64,000 bases of DNA from Phenylobacterium sp. J426 (GTDB taxonomy: Bacteria; Pseudomonadota; Alphaproteobacteria; Caulobacterales; Caulobacteraceae), in NCBI RefSeq assembly GCF_024699945.1, contig NZ_JAJOMY010000001.1, positions 62,001-126,000 of the forward strand, given 5' to 3'. Below, one piece after another: positions 15,857 to 25,537 of the stretch (its first letter is position 1; every line of letters begins with the position of its first letter). The position numbers and the translations under genes were made by a program. Below the pieces are notes generated by a model. The model saw nothing but the letters and a program-made list of their open reading frames with translations. It had not been told where the DNA came from and made no database searches.

Positions 15857-16324
15857 ATGACCGATACGACCTGCCTGCTCAGCCGTCGTCGTCTGTGCCT
15901 GGCCGGAGCCGCCCTGCTCGCCGCCGGACCGGCCGTCGCCGCCCCCCGCGAGATCACGGTCTACAAGACGCCCTGGTGCGGCTGCTGCAAGGGCTGGATC
16001 ACGCACCTGACGCGCGCGGGCTTCCGCGCGAAGACCGTCGAGGTCGAGGATCTGGCGCCGATCCGCCAGAAGCACGGAATCCCCTTCCGCCTCTCGTCCT
16101 GCCACACAGGCGAAATTGCCGGCTATTTCGTCGAGGGCCATGTCCCGATCGCCGACGTCCAGCGGCTGCTGCGGGAGAGGCCGAAGGCGCTGGGCCTCAC
16201 GGTTCCCGGCATGCCGCTCGGATCGCCCGGCATGGAAAGCCGGGACGGCGCCCGGGAGGCCTACGAGACGCTGCTGGTGCTCGACCGCAAAGGCACGACC
16301 CGCGTCTTCGCACGCCATGGCTAG
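15857..16324 (+). CDS. DUF411 family copper-associated periplasmic protein
   Basis: 155 residues from ATG 15857, preceded by AAGGAGAG. The signal peptide contains RRRLCLAGAALLAAGPAVA. The DUF411 domain follows with VYKTPWCGCCKGWITHL (a C-x-C-C cluster), LSSCHTGEIAGYFVEGHVP and VPGMPLGSPGME. DUF411 proteins are found in metal-resistance loci and probably bind copper through these Cys and Met residues. The divergent CnrYXH-like operon and nearby copA/copB support a copper role. Longer in-frame extensions upstream overlap the opposing operon and are not coding. Confidence 0.88.
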   Translation: MTDTTCLLSRRRLCLAGAALLAAGPAVAAPREITVYKTPWCGCCKGWITHLTRAGFRAKTVEVEDLAPIRQKHGIPFRLSSCHTGEIAGYFVEGHVPIADVQRLLRERPKALGLTVPGMPLGSPGMESRDGAREAYETLLVLDRKGTTRVFARHG

Positions 16325-16343
16325 ACGCTGAGGAGCGGTCGTC

Positions 16344-16955
16344 ATGCCCGCGCCTGTCTTCGATGACCACATCCGCGATCTCGCGATCGTGGTGCTCGCC
16401 GGCGGCGAAGGCCGGCGGATGGGCGGCGGCAAGCCCCTTCGCGCCTTCGGCGGAACCAGCCTGATCGCTCACGCGGTCCACCTTGCCCGCCGCTGGTCGG
16501 GGCCGGTCGCAATCGCCGTGCGAGACGCCGCACAGCTGCCGGACGCGCCCGCGCCCGTCATCCTCGACGCAGAGGGCGTGGACGGCCCGGCGGCCGGCCT
16601 GCAGGCCGCCCTCGCCTTCGGCGTCGCTCAGCGCGCAGGGGCGGTGCTCACGATCCCCTGTGATACGCCGCACCTGCCCATCGATCTTGCTCCGCGCCTC
16701 AAAGCCGCGCTCACCCCGGCCTTCGGCTGCAGTCTTGCGGTCAGCGGCGGCCAGGCCCATCCGACCTGCGGCCTGTGGCGGACCGGCGCCGCAGGCCGGC
16801 TGGACGATTATCTTGCGGGCGGGCGGCGCTCATTGCGGGGTTTCGCCGCTGAACTCGGCGCCGCCTTCGTCGAATGGCCCCTGGTGGACGGCGCCGACCC
16901 GTTCGCCAACGCCAACACTCCCGAGGAGCTCGCGGCCCTCCAGCCGCGCGGGTGA
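16344..16955 (+). CDS. mobA: Molybdenum cofactor guanylyltransferase
   Basis: 203 residues, ATG at 16344 with AGGAG ten bases upstream. The nucleotidyltransferase P-loop-like start VVLAGGEGRRMGGGKPLRAF is the MobA signature. VDGPAAGLQAAL and TIPCDTPHLPIDL (the metal-binding Asp region) follow. MobA joins GMP to molybdopterin to make the bis-MGD used by DMSO reductase-family enzymes such as the FdhF/YdeP-type protein at 42917-45325; fdhD is also in the window. It starts 19 bases after the DUF411 gene and converges on the alpha/beta hydrolase gene. Confidence 0.9.
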   Translation: MPAPVFDDHIRDLAIVVLAGGEGRRMGGGKPLRAFGGTSLIAHAVHLARRWSGPVAIAVRDAAQLPDAPAPVILDAEGVDGPAAGLQAALAFGVAQRAGAVLTIPCDTPHLPIDLAPRLKAALTPAFGCSLAVSGGQAHPTCGLWRTGAAGRLDDYLAGGRRSLRGFAAELGAAFVEWPLVDGADPFANANTPEELAALQPRG

Positions 16956-16965
16956 GCCCGGACGG

Positions 16966-17904
16966 TCACGGGGCGAGACCCTCGAGAAAGATCGCCAGGT
17001 CGGTGGCGGTTCGGTCCGGCAGCTGCTCCATCGGCACATGACCGCCTTCGGGGTAGACGATCAATCGGGCGCCGGGGATCGCGCTGGCGAATCCCCGCTG
17101 GTTCTCCACCGGTATGATCTCATCCTTTGCACCGGCGAGGATGAGGGTCGGCGCGCGTATGGCGGCGAAGGTGGCCGGCGTGACCTGACGCTCGTCTGCG
17201 CGACGCGCGGTCAGGATGTCGCGGTGGCCGGGGGCGCGAGCGAGATCCACATAGCGGTCGACCAGTTCGTCGGTGACGAGCGCGGGCGCGCCATAGGCCT
17301 TCTCCAGCCCGTTTCGGGCCATCAGCGCAGGATCGACGTTCCGCAGCACAGCACGGCCCAGCGGGTTTCCGAGCAGTTGGAAGACGAGCGGCGGCGGGCC
17401 GCCGCTGCTCCGCGCGGGCCAGCCTGCGGCGTTCAATAGGACGAGGCCGCGCACGCGGTCGGGGTGGGCCAGGGCATAGGCCCAGGCGACACCGCCGCCC
17501 ATGGAGTTTCCCCCCACCACGAACCGGCCCACGCCCAGCCGGGCGGTCAGCTGATCGACGATCTCGACGCTCGCAGCGGTCGACGGGACGTAGGCCTGCG
17601 GAGCCCGCGTGAGCCCATGGCCGGGCAGATCTAAGGTGATGACGCGGTAGCGATCGGCCAGCCGACCTCGCCAGCGCTCCCAGGCATGGAGCGAGGCCGC
17701 GAAGCCGTGGATCAGCACGATCGCCGGCGCGTCGCGTGGCCCTTCGTCCCGGTAATGCAGGCGCACGCCATCGCTGAGGTCGACATACTGCGAACTGACC
17801 GAGGCGTACTTCGCTTCCAGCGCAGCGTAGGGGATATCGCGGGCGAGGCACCCCGAAAGCGCCGCCGCGGCGAGGCAAACCCATACGATCGCAATACGAC
17901 GCAT
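16966..17904 (-). CDS. Alpha/beta hydrolase lipoprotein
   Basis: 312 residues from ATG 17904 with GGGAGG upstream. The signal peptide ends in a lipobox (AAALSGC), so it should be membrane-anchored. The alpha/beta-hydrolase landmarks are complete: HGFAASLHAWERW (oxyanion region), the nucleophile elbow GGNSMGGG, an acidic residue in GAKDEIIPVE, and the His in EGGHVPMEQ. It is similar in layout to lipase/esterase or haloperoxidase-like hydrolases; the substrate is unknown. It is divergent from the HD-domain gene, with about 135 bases of shared promoter region. Confidence 0.87.
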   Translation of the reverse strand: MRRIAIVWVCLAAAALSGCLARDIPYAALEAKYASVSSQYVDLSDGVRLHYRDEGPRDAPAIVLIHGFAASLHAWERWRGRLADRYRVITLDLPGHGLTRAPQAYVPSTAASVEIVDQLTARLGVGRFVVGGNSMGGGVAWAYALAHPDRVRGLVLLNAAGWPARSSGGPPPLVFQLLGNPLGRAVLRNVDPALMARNGLEKAYGAPALVTDELVDRYVDLARAPGHRDILTARRADERQVTPATFAAIRAPTLILAGAKDEIIPVENQRGFASAIPGARLIVYPEGGHVPMEQLPDRTATDLAIFLEGLAP

Positions 17905-18039
17905 TGGCGCCTCCCTCTTCACCTCCAGCAGGTCGCCGCGCCCAGCCACTGTCAAGGCGGCGGCGCAGGCGGCGCCAATCCACGCCTTGAGCTTCGGCGC
18001 AGCCGACGTAAGCTCGCCGGACAGATGCAGGAGAGTTCG

Positions 18040-18579
18040 ATGTTCGTCGACATGCGCCAGGGAACCCAGGAGCACTGGAAGGTGATCGGCGACGAACACC
18101 GACGGCATCAGCAATCCACTGCGCCCATGCAGATCATGGACACCCTTCGACGGCTGGAGCCCCTGCAGCTGGGTTTCGCGGCCAACCAGCTGACCCACAG
18201 CCTCATGGCCGGCACGTTGGCTCGTCGCGACGGCGCCACCGACGAGGAGGTTGTCGCCGCGCTCTGCCACGACATCGGCAAGGTGCTGTCGATCCCCAAT
18301 CACGGGCCGATCGCCGCCGAAATGCTGAAGCCCTACGTCCGGGAAGACATCTACCAGGCCATCTACTGGCACCAGGATTTCCAGGGCGCCTACTACTACG
18401 AATTCATGGGCAAGCCCGGCGACCTTCGGGAGAACTTCCGCAAGGAGGGTTGGTTCGAGTTCGCCGAGAAGCTGGTCGACCGGTGGGATGCCCCGGCGTT
18501 CGACCCGAGTTTCGAGGTCGATCCGCTGGAGTCGTTCGAGGATCAGGTGGTGAGGGTCTTTTCCCGTCCCAAGCGGTGA
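18040..18579 (+). CDS. HD domain phosphohydrolase-like protein
   Basis: 179 residues, ATG at 18040 after CAGGAGAG. The metal-binding residues are visible: NQLTHSLMAG (His), AALCHDIGKVL (the HD pair), a His in IYWHQDF and a C-terminal Asp in LVDRWDAP. The QLTHSLMAGTLARRDGA segment recalls the PhnZ-type mixed-valent iron oxygenase branch of HD proteins, which have QLEHS. The molecule could therefore be an oxygenase rather than a phosphatase; sequence alone does not decide. No phosphonate genes are adjacent. Confidence 0.78.
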   Translation: MFVDMRQGTQEHWKVIGDEHRRHQQSTAPMQIMDTLRRLEPLQLGFAANQLTHSLMAGTLARRDGATDEEVVAALCHDIGKVLSIPNHGPIAAEMLKPYVREDIYQAIYWHQDFQGAYYYEFMGKPGDLRENFRKEGWFEFAEKLVDRWDAPAFDPSFEVDPLESFEDQVVRVFSRPKR

Positions 18580-18595
18580 CGGCCGACGGCCACGC

Positions 18596-19307
18596 CTAAG
18601 GCGCGGCTTTCCGCGCCTCAAGCGCCGCCGCCACCGCCGGAGCTAGCCCACTGGCGATCCGGCGCACGCCCGCGGCGTTCGGGTGGATCCCATCGGCCTG
18701 GTTGAGGTTGTCCTCCAAGGCCACGCCTTCGAGCAGGAACGGATAAAGCGGCGTCCGGAACGTTCTCGCTAGCTCGGGGAATATGCGATCGAACTCGGCG
18801 GCATAGACGCCGTAACGCGGCGGCGCGCGCATGCCCGCCAACAGCACGCCGATGTCCCGCGCCTGCAGCCGCTTGATGATGCCGGCAAGGTTGTCGCGTA
18901 CTTGTCGCGGCGGCACTCCCTGGAGGAGGTCGTTGCCGCCGAGCGCCACGACGCAGAGGTCGGTGTCGTCCTGGACGCTGAAGTCGACGCGGTCGAGGCC
19001 GCCGGCGCTGGTGTCCCCCGGAGACGCCCGCTCCACGCACCCGAGCGGGCACGCCAGCCGCGCGCAAGGCCTGCTCCAGCTGCCGCGGCAGCGCGGCTTC
19101 GCTGGGCAGGCCAAGGCCCGCGGTGATGGAATCGCCCAGGATCGTGACGATCGGCCCTTCGGCGGCGGCGGCGGCCGGCTCAGGCGCAGGCGTGGCCGGC
19201 GACGGCGCCGCCTTCTCAGGCTCGCGGGGCGCGCAGCCGACCGCCGCTACGCCAAGGCCGCCGAGAAGGATGGTCCGACGAGAGAGGAACAGATTGCGCC
19301 TGGGCAT
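18596..19307 (-). CDS. SGNH/GDSL hydrolase, TesA-type arylesterase (frame break at 19016-19020)
   Basis: 236 residues when restored. The start ATG at 19307 opens MPRRNLFLSRRTILLGGLG, an export signal with a lipobox-like VGCA. Block I is TILGDSITAGLGL (catalytic Ser), block III is VALGGNDLLQGV, and block V is QADGIHPNAAGVRRIA (Asp and His). The halves lie in different frames: a run of five C (minus-strand G) at 19016-19020 has one base too many to give GVSGDTSAG, and the length is one over a multiple of three. The gene is divergent from a YbbA/YbbP-type ABC transporter, as tesA is in many proteobacteria. Confidence 0.85.
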
Positions 19308-19357
19308 GGCGTTCAGACTACATAGCTGGGCGTGACTTCCAAGGCGGCCTCCTCCCC

Positions 19358-20044
19358 ATGACCCCTCCCCTGCTCGTCCTCGAGGACGTGGCCCTGACCC
19401 TGCCTTCCGCCGCGGGACCCGTGGAGATCCTGCGCGGCGTGTCGCTCAGCGCTGCAGCTGGCGAGACGCTGGCGGTCGTCGGTCCATCCGGTTCGGGCAA
19501 ATCGTCGCTGATCGCCCTTGCCTCCGGCCTTGAGCGCCCCACTCGCGGACGCGTGTCGCTCTTCGGGCAGGATCTGGCCGCGCTGGATGAGGATGGCCGT
19601 GCGCGGCTGCGCCGTGGCCAGGTAGCCTTGGTGTTCCAGAGCTTCCACCTGCTGCCCAACATGACCGCCGAGGAGAACGTGGCGGCCCCGCTCGAGATCG
19701 GCGGGACGCGCGACGCCGTCACGACGGCGCGCGCCTGGCTGGAGCGCATGGGCCTGTCGGCCCGCGGCAGTCATTATCCGCACCAGCTGTCCGGAGGCGA
19801 ACAGCAACGGGTCGCGCTGGCCCGGGCGCTGGCGGTCCGCCCCGCCCTGCTCTTCGCCGACGAGCCCACGGGGAACCTCGACGCGGCGAACGGCGCCCGG
19901 GTGAGCGACCTGATGTTCGACCTGGTGCGCGAGCTTGGGACGACCCTGGTCCTCGTCACCCACGACCCGGCCCTGGCCGCCCGCGCCGAGCGGCTGGTGC
20001 GGATGCAGGACGGCCGGATCGTCGCGGCCGAGACGGCGGCCTGA
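19358..20044 (+). CDS. ABC transporter ATP-binding protein (YbbA/LolD-like)
   Basis: 228 residues. Walker A is VGPSGSGKSSLI, the Q-loop is VFQSFHLLPNMTAEENV, the signature is HQLSGGEQQRVALARAL, and Walker B is ALLFADEPTGNLD, followed by the H-loop VLVTHDP. This is the MacB/LolD/YbbA subfamily that partners FtsX-like permeases. The stop codon shares its A with the ATG of the following permease (TGATG). Divergence from the TesA-like gene supports the YbbA assignment over LolD. Confidence 0.9.
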   Translation: MTPPLLVLEDVALTLPSAAGPVEILRGVSLSAAAGETLAVVGPSGSGKSSLIALASGLERPTRGRVSLFGQDLAALDEDGRARLRRGQVALVFQSFHLLPNMTAEENVAAPLEIGGTRDAVTTARAWLERMGLSARGSHYPHQLSGGEQQRVALARALAVRPALLFADEPTGNLDAANGARVSDLMFDLVRELGTTLVLVTHDPALAARAERLVRMQDGRIVAAETAA

Positions 20045-22557
20045 TGCCTCTGTCGCTAAGGTTCGCCCTGCGCGAGCTCCGGTCCGGCGTCGCCGGGTTT
20101 CGGATCTTCCTGGCCTGTCTGGCGCTCGGTGTCGCCGCGCTGGCCGCTGCGGGGTCCACGGCGGAAGCCTTCCGACGCGGTCTCGCCGCTGAGTCCCGGG
20201 CGATCCTCGGCGGCGACGCCGTGTTCAGCGTCTCGCAGCGACGCTTCTCGGCCGCCGAGCGGAGGACGATAGAGGCGCTAGGGCCGACCAGCACGGCGGT
20301 GCGGGGCGCGGTCATGGCCCAGGCGCCATCCGGCGCGCGGCGCCTGGCGGACCTCCGTGGCGTCGATCCTGGCTACCCCCTCGTGGGCAAGGTCGAACTG
20401 GCGGGCGGCTCCGGGCTCGAGGACGCCCTGCGGCCGGAGGCCGGCGTCTGGGGCGCGGCGGTGGAGCAGCCGCTGCTCGACCGGCTGGGCCTGAAGATCG
20501 GTGACGGGTTCGAGGCCGGCGGTGCGCGTTTCGTGGTCCGCGCCGTCCTGGTCTCCGAGCCCGACCGCATGGGCCGCGGCTTCGCCCTGGCCCCGCGCGT
20601 GCTGGCTCGCACGGATGCGGTCCAGGCGGCCGGCGTACTCGCCCCCGGCGGCCTGTTCGGCGAGTCTATCCGCGTCCTCTTGCCCGCCGGCGCCGATCCC
20701 GTCGCCGCGATCAACCGGGTCCGGGCGGCGCATCCCGATCCCGGCTTTGACGCCCGCGACCGCACGCGGGCTGCCGCCGGCGCCGACCGGTTGATCGGCC
20801 AGCTGGAATACTACCTCGGCTTCATCGGCCTGGCGTCGCTTGTCGCCGGCGGCCTCGGAGTCGGCGGAGCCGTTTCCGCCTACCTGGAGGGGCGCAAGCC
20901 CTCCATCGCCACGCTCAAGGCGCTGGGCGCCACAGGCGCCCTGGTCCGCAACGTGTACCTCATCCAGGTGGCGGCGCTGGCCCTGCTGGGCGTCGGCGTC
21001 GGCCTCGCGGTCGGCGCCAGCGCTCCGCTCGTAATGGGCGCTCTCGTGGCCGACCGACTTCCCATCCCGGCGCTTTTCGCCGTCTACCCGGCGCCTCTCC
21101 TGCGCGCCGCCCTCTTCGGGATACTTGCCGCGGCGGCGTTCGCCCTGGCGCCTCTCGCCCGGGCCCGGAGGACCCCGCCGGTGGCCCTCTTCCGGCAGGC
21201 CGCCGCAGCCCGGCCGGGTCTTGGGCCGGAGGCGCTCGGCGCGACGGCCGCGGCGGTCGGTCTCGTGCTCGTGGCCATCGTCACCGCGCCCAGCCGAGGC
21301 GCTGCGGCCGGGCTCATCCTCGGAACGGCGGCGGCCTTCGGCCTGCTCTGGGGCCTGGGACAAGGCGGCGCTCGCCTGGCGGCGCGGCTCCGTCATGGCG
21401 CCCGCGGGACCTTGCGCCTGGGCCTGGCCAACCTCGCCGGGCCCCGCTCGGCGGCCCGCACGGCCACCCCCGCGATCGGGCTGGGCGTGGCGCTGCTGAC
21501 GGCGGTGATGCTCATCCAGTCCAGTCTGCTCGCTCAGATCCGCGACGTGGCGCCTCGCACCGCGCCCTCCACGGTCTTCACCGAGATCCCGGCCGACAGC
21601 GTCCCGGCCTTCGAGCAGATCATGGACGAGCCCCTCGGCAGACCGGGGGGCCGACCGCCTGCTCATCGCGCCGGTGACCAGCGGACGGATCGTCCGCCTG
21701 AACGGTCGGCCGGTCGACTTGAAGCGGATATCCCCCGCCGAGCGATGGGCCTACGACGAAGACCTGATGGTTTCGGCCTTCGACGGCGGCGCCGAAACGG
21801 GGATCATCGCGGGCCGCTGGTGGCCGCGCGGCTACGCAGGTCCGCCGCTCGCGGCCATGGAGGTGGAGGCCGCGCGCGGGGCCGGCCTGAAGGTGGGCGA
21901 CACCATCACCGTGGAGGTGCTCGGCCGGGAGGTCGACGCCCGCATCGCGGTGCTGCGGCGCGTGGACTGGAGCGGCTTCGGCCTCAACTTCGCCCTGGTG
22001 CTCAACAACGGGGCCATCGAGGGCGCCAAGCCTCGCCGCGTCGCCATCGCCCGCGCCACCCCTGAACAGGAGGCGGCGGCCATCCGCCGGCTCGGCGACG
22101 CCCTTCAGGGCGTCAACGTCATCAGCGTTCGCGAGCAACTCGAGCAGGCGGCCTCGATCTTCGACCAGCTCACCCTGGCCGTCCGGGGGAGCCGCCGCCG
22201 TCGCCGGCCTCGCCGGCCTCCTTGTGCTGGCCGGCGCCGTCGCAGCCGGCGCGCGGGGGACGCGCGCGGGAGGGCGCTGTCCTCAAGGTGCTGGGGGCGA
22301 CCCGCGGCCAGATCCTGCTCGCCTATGTCGCGGAGTTCGGCCTCGTGGGCCTCGCCGCCGGCGCAACGGGCGTCGCGCTGGGGGCGGCGGCGGCCTGGCC
22401 GGTCGTCACCCTGGTGTTCGAGACGGTGTGGCGGTTCGACTGGGCGGCGGTGGCGGCGCTGTTGGCCGGGACCGCGACCCTGGGCATGCTGGCGGGCGCG
22501 CTCGCCACCGCCCACGCGCTCTCCAAGCGGCCCGCGGCCACCCTGCGGGAGGCTTGA
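20044..22557 (+). CDS. FtsX-like ABC transporter permease (YbbP-like), three frame breaks
   Basis: About 836 residues when restored. The N-terminal helix is FRIFLACLALGVAALAAAG. A FtsX core follows (LIGQLEYYLGFIGLASLVAGGLG, then KPSIATLKALGATGALVRNVYL). A second FtsX core near the C-terminus has EGAVLKVLGATRGQILLAYV and ends KRPAATLREA. The frame shifts at G runs 21645-21650, 22185-22189 and 22255-22259. Removing one G from each restores a continuous YbbP-type protein (for example GRPGADRLLIAPV). YbbAP-type transporters are thought to move hydrophobic molecules out of the inner membrane. Probably one functional gene read with errors. Confidence 0.83.
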
Positions 22558-22576
22558 GCCGAGACCGCCGGAGGGA

Positions 22577-23710
22577 TCAACGGGCGGCGGACATGACCTT
22601 GTCCAGCGCCAGTCGCAGCCGCTCGACGCTGGCGGGGACGTCTTTCAGCTTGTCCAGACCAAACAAGCCCAGGCGGAAGCTGCGGAAATCCGCTCCCTCG
22701 TCGACCATCAGCGGCACTCCCGCGGCGATCTGCAGGCCTTCGGCGGCGAAGCGGGCGGGGATTGCGGGATCGTCGGTATAGGCCACCACGACGCCGGGCG
22801 CGCCGAAGCCTTCCGCCGCGACCGAGGCGATCTGCCGGTCCGCAAGCATCGCCCGGACCTTGCGGCCCTGCTCCCACTGCGCGGCGCGAAGCGTCTCGAA
22901 GCCGATGGCCTTGGCCTCCAGCATCGCGTCGCGCAGCGTGCGCAGAGCGTCGGTGGGCATGGTCGCGTGATAGGCGTGACCGCCCTCGAGATAGGCCTCG
23001 CTGATCGCCAGCCACCTGCCGAGATCGATGGCGAAGCTGGTGGAGCGGGTGGCGCGGGAGGCCTCCAGCGCCGCCTCCCGCAGCATCACCAGGCCGGCCG
23101 AGGGCGGCGCCGACCAGCCCTTCTGCGGCGCCGAGACCAGCACGTCGACGCCCAGAGCCGCCATGTCGACCCAGATGCAGCCGGACGCGACGCCGTCCAG
23201 GACGAAGAGGCCCCCGGCCGCGTGGGTCGCGTCGGCCACCGCCTTCACATACTCGTCGGGCAGGATGATCCCCGACGCCGTCTCCACGTGCGGCGCGAAC
23301 ACCACCTGCGGAGCCTCCCGGCGGATGGTGTCCGTCACCGCCTCGATCGGCGGCGGGGCGAAGGGCGCGGCCGGCCCCTCGCCCTGGCGATGCGCCTTGA
23401 GGACGATCTCCTCCGCGGGAATGGCGCCCGCTTCGAAGATCTGCGTCCATCGGTAAGAGAAGAGTCCGTTGCGCACCACCAGCACCTTGCGACCGGTGGC
23501 GAACTGACGGGCGACAGCCTCCATCCCGTAGGTGCCGCCCCCCGGCACGATCACGGCGCGTTCGGCCTTGTGGACCCCGCAGAGCGTGGCCTGGATGTCG
23601 CGCATGACGCCCTGGAACGCCGCGCTCATGTGGTTCAGCGACCGGTCGGTGAACACCACGGAGAATTCCAGCAGGCCTTCCGGGTCGATGTCTGGGCGAA
23701 GGGCCGGCAT
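22577..23710 (-). CDS. Class V aminotransferase (alanine-glyoxylate/serine-pyruvate type)
   Basis: 377 residues from ATG 23710; an ATG six bases further upstream sits on the Shine-Dalgarno GGAG and is less likely. Fold-type I, class V layout: GGGTYGMEAVARQFA (phosphate-binding loop), a large-domain segment VFAPHVETASGIILP, LFVLDGVASGCIWVDM with the PLP-contacting Asp, and VLVSAPQKGWSAPPS carrying the Schiff-base Lys. It probably transfers amino groups from alanine or serine to glyoxylate or pyruvate. It is convergent with the ABC permease end and divergent from nothing obvious. Confidence 0.85.
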   Translation of the reverse strand: MPALRPDIDPEGLLEFSVVFTDRSLNHMSAAFQGVMRDIQATLCGVHKAERAVIVPGGGTYGMEAVARQFATGRKVLVVRNGLFSYRWTQIFEAGAIPAEEIVLKAHRQGEGPAAPFAPPPIEAVTDTIRREAPQVVFAPHVETASGIILPDEYVKAVADATHAAGGLFVLDGVASGCIWVDMAALGVDVLVSAPQKGWSAPPSAGLVMLREAALEASRATRSTSFAIDLGRWLAISEAYLEGGHAYHATMPTDALRTLRDAMLEAKAIGFETLRAAQWEQGRKVRAMLADRQIASVAAEGFGAPGVVVAYTDDPAIPARFAAEGLQIAAGVPLMVDEGADFRSFRLGLFGLDKLKDVPASVERLRLALDKVMSAAR

Positions 23711-23862
23711 GGTCATCTCCGAAGCTTGACGCCCGGGTACGCTCCGGACGCTCCGGGATCAGCAGGAATACGCCCGCGCCGCAAGGCTTCCGCGCCTCAA
23801 GCGGAGGGAAGCGCGCGGACGTCGGACAACGGGTCCACGCGCAACCAAGCCTCCGGACAAGC

Positions 23863-24705
23863 CTAGTGGGACAGAAGCAGCGGCGTCTTGGGATCGTCCA
23901 GCATGTACTCGGTGGCGCCGCCGAGGATGAATTCCCGGACGCGGGATCTGCCGAACGCGCCCATGACGAACAGGTCGGCGCCGTGCTGCGCTGCGTACTC
24001 GGCGAACACCTGCCCGGTCTTCCGACGTGCGCCATCCACTTCGTCGGCCACGGCGTCGATCCCATGAACCTTGAGGTGACGCACCGCGTCATTCCCAATC
24101 CCTGGGCGGGCGTCCGGCTTGTCGTTCGTCACCGTGAGCACTCGCACCTGGCGCGCCTTCAACAGCACGGGGATCGCATCGGCCATGGCCCGGGCCGCTG
24201 AGCGGCTGCCGTCCCAGGCCAGCACTGCCGTGTTCAGTTCCGCGTCGGGCCAATCCCCGTGGGCGGTCGGATACAGCAGCACGGGCCGCCCAGATCCGAA
24301 CACCACGGCTTCGGCGATCGCACGCTGACCGTCCAGGCGGTTCCTCGTCGGCACGAGGCACAGATCACGCGTCCGCGCCTGGAGGGCGACGTGATCCCCT
24401 ACCAGATAGAAGTCCGCCTTCATCACGCGGCCCTCCCCGGTCACCTGGTGCTTGGCCAGGGAGCTCTCGAACGTGGCGAGCGCGACCCTGCAGGCGGCAA
24501 GGCTCTTGGCTTCCTGTTCTGCGCAAAGGCCGCTGAGGTTGATGAGGCGGTCCGCCAACCAGTTGCTGGGCGCTTGCAGATCGACCTGGACCGCCAGGGC
24601 GGTCAGTCTGCCACCGACCACGGCCGCAAAGCGGACCGCCTGATCGATCGCCTCGTCGGGCGTCGGCTCTGGATAGCTGTCGATGTGGAGGAGAATGTCT
24701 TTCAC
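23863..24705 (-). CDS. Universal stress protein, tandem UspA type
   Basis: 280 residues from GTG 24705 with GGAGG upstream. Two UspA-like domains: the first (1-145) is degenerate, while the second (155-280) keeps TAVLAWDGSRSAARAM and the nucleotide-binding loop MGAFGRSRVREFILGGAT before a C-terminal PLLLSH. A FNR/FixK-like box lies 67 bases upstream (24772-24785). The gene is followed downstream by unrelated convergent sequence; upstream it faces the end of the mrp operon. USPs of this kind are often induced at low oxygen or during growth arrest. Confidence 0.87.
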   Translation of the reverse strand: MKDILLHIDSYPEPTPDEAIDQAVRFAAVVGGRLTALAVQVDLQAPSNWLADRLINLSGLCAEQEAKSLAACRVALATFESSLAKHQVTGEGRVMKADFYLVGDHVALQARTRDLCLVPTRNRLDGQRAIAEAVVFGSGRPVLLYPTAHGDWPDAELNTAVLAWDGSRSAARAMADAIPVLLKARQVRVLTVTNDKPDARPGIGNDAVRHLKVHGIDAVADEVDGARRKTGQVFAEYAAQHGADLFVMGAFGRSRVREFILGGATEYMLDDPKTPLLLSH

Positions 24706-24771
24706 GGCAGCTTCGAACCTCCGGGTCTTTTTGAGGAGATTCCTTGTGCCTCGCAGGGGAACGACGCGGCA

Positions 24772-24785
24772 TTGACCGAAGTCAT
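24772..24785. promoter_or_regulatory. FNR/FixK-like box upstream of usp
   Basis: TTGACCGAAGTCAT matches seven of eight fixed bases of TTGA-N6-TCAA and is an inverted repeat (TGAC-CGAA-GTCA). It is 67 bases before the GTG start of the usp gene. Similar boxes precede the usp genes at 31066 and 37037. Confidence 0.45.
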
Positions 24786-24869
24786 GCCACGACCGCGGGC
24801 GGCGAGGGCCGCTTCGCGGCGCCTTCCGAGGTTGAGTGCGAGCCTATTCCGCTCGCCGACCGACGCGCC

Positions 24870-25262
24870 CTAACGGGCGCCGTCGAACGTGGCCCACCCG
24901 CCCTGCGCTGGCGGCGGGACCTCGTCCGGGATGTCGTCGGCGCGTTCACCGTCGAGCCCGCGCCGTTGGCGATGCAGGTGCGCCTTGGCGACCATGTGGG
25001 CCGCCACGGGCGCGGTGATGAACAGGAACAGCGTGATCAGGAGTTCGTGGGCCGAGTAGGTGTCCGCGAACACGGGGAAATAGATCATCGAGGCGATGAG
25101 GCAGGAGCCGACCCCGAGTGTGGTGGCCTTCGTCGAGCCATGCAGGCGGGTCATCAGGGACGGGAGCTTGGCCAGCCCCCACGACCCGACGAGAGCGAAG
25201 GCGCCGCCGAGGACCAGCAAGGCGGCGATCAGATATTCGGCGACGAGCTGCATCACGCTCAT
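24870..25262 (-). CDS. mnhG: Mrp/Mnh cation antiporter subunit G
   Basis: 130 residues from ATG 25262, overlapping the end of mnhF (ATGA). Three hydrophobic segments (LIAALLVLGGAFALVGSWGLAKL, TLGVGSCLIASMIYF, LLITLFLFITAPVAAHMVAKA) follow the MnhG pattern, including PSLMTRLHGSTKATTLGVG and the conserved ITAPVAAH. The tail after residue 100 is charged and lies outside the conserved domain. It is the last gene of a six-gene operon for the Mrp Na+/H+ antiporter. Confidence 0.9.
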   Translation of the reverse strand: MSVMQLVAEYLIAALLVLGGAFALVGSWGLAKLPSLMTRLHGSTKATTLGVGSCLIASMIYFPVFADTYSAHELLITLFLFITAPVAAHMVAKAHLHRQRRGLDGERADDIPDEVPPPAQGGWATFDGAR

Positions 25263-25537
25263 TCCACGATGTCCCCGCGGAGGAGGAATTTGCAGTACGC
25301 GACCGTCCCCAGGAAGCCGACCATGGCCAGCAGCAGAGCCGCCTCGAAGTAGGCGGCGGTCGCATAGGCGATGCCGAAGAGGACGATGACGGCGATGGCG
25401 TTGATGACCAGGGTGTCCAGGGCCAGGATCCGGTCCGCTGCGGTCGGACCGCGGAAGAGGCGAAACAGGTTGAGCAGGATCGCCAGGGAAAGGCACCCGG
25501 TCGCGAAGACGACGGCGGCGCTAAGCAAGGGGGTCAT
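25259..25537 (-). CDS. mnhF: Mrp/Mnh cation antiporter subunit F
   Basis: 92 residues, the usual MnhF size. It has three membrane helices and the signature LFRGPTAADRILALDTLVINAIA, where the Asp is conserved and functionally important in the family. The start overlaps mnhE and the stop overlaps mnhG by four bases each, so the operon is translationally coupled. Confidence 0.92.
   Translation of the reverse strand: MTPLLSAAVVFATGCLSLAILLNLFRLFRGPTAADRILALDTLVINAIAVIVLFGIAYATAAYFEAALLLAMVGFLGTVAYCKFLLRGDIVE

Noticed and set aside
16966-18621. 551-residue frame containing the alpha/beta hydrolase
   Set aside because: The first 240 residues are antisense to the HD-domain gene. The lipoprotein signal begins at 17904.
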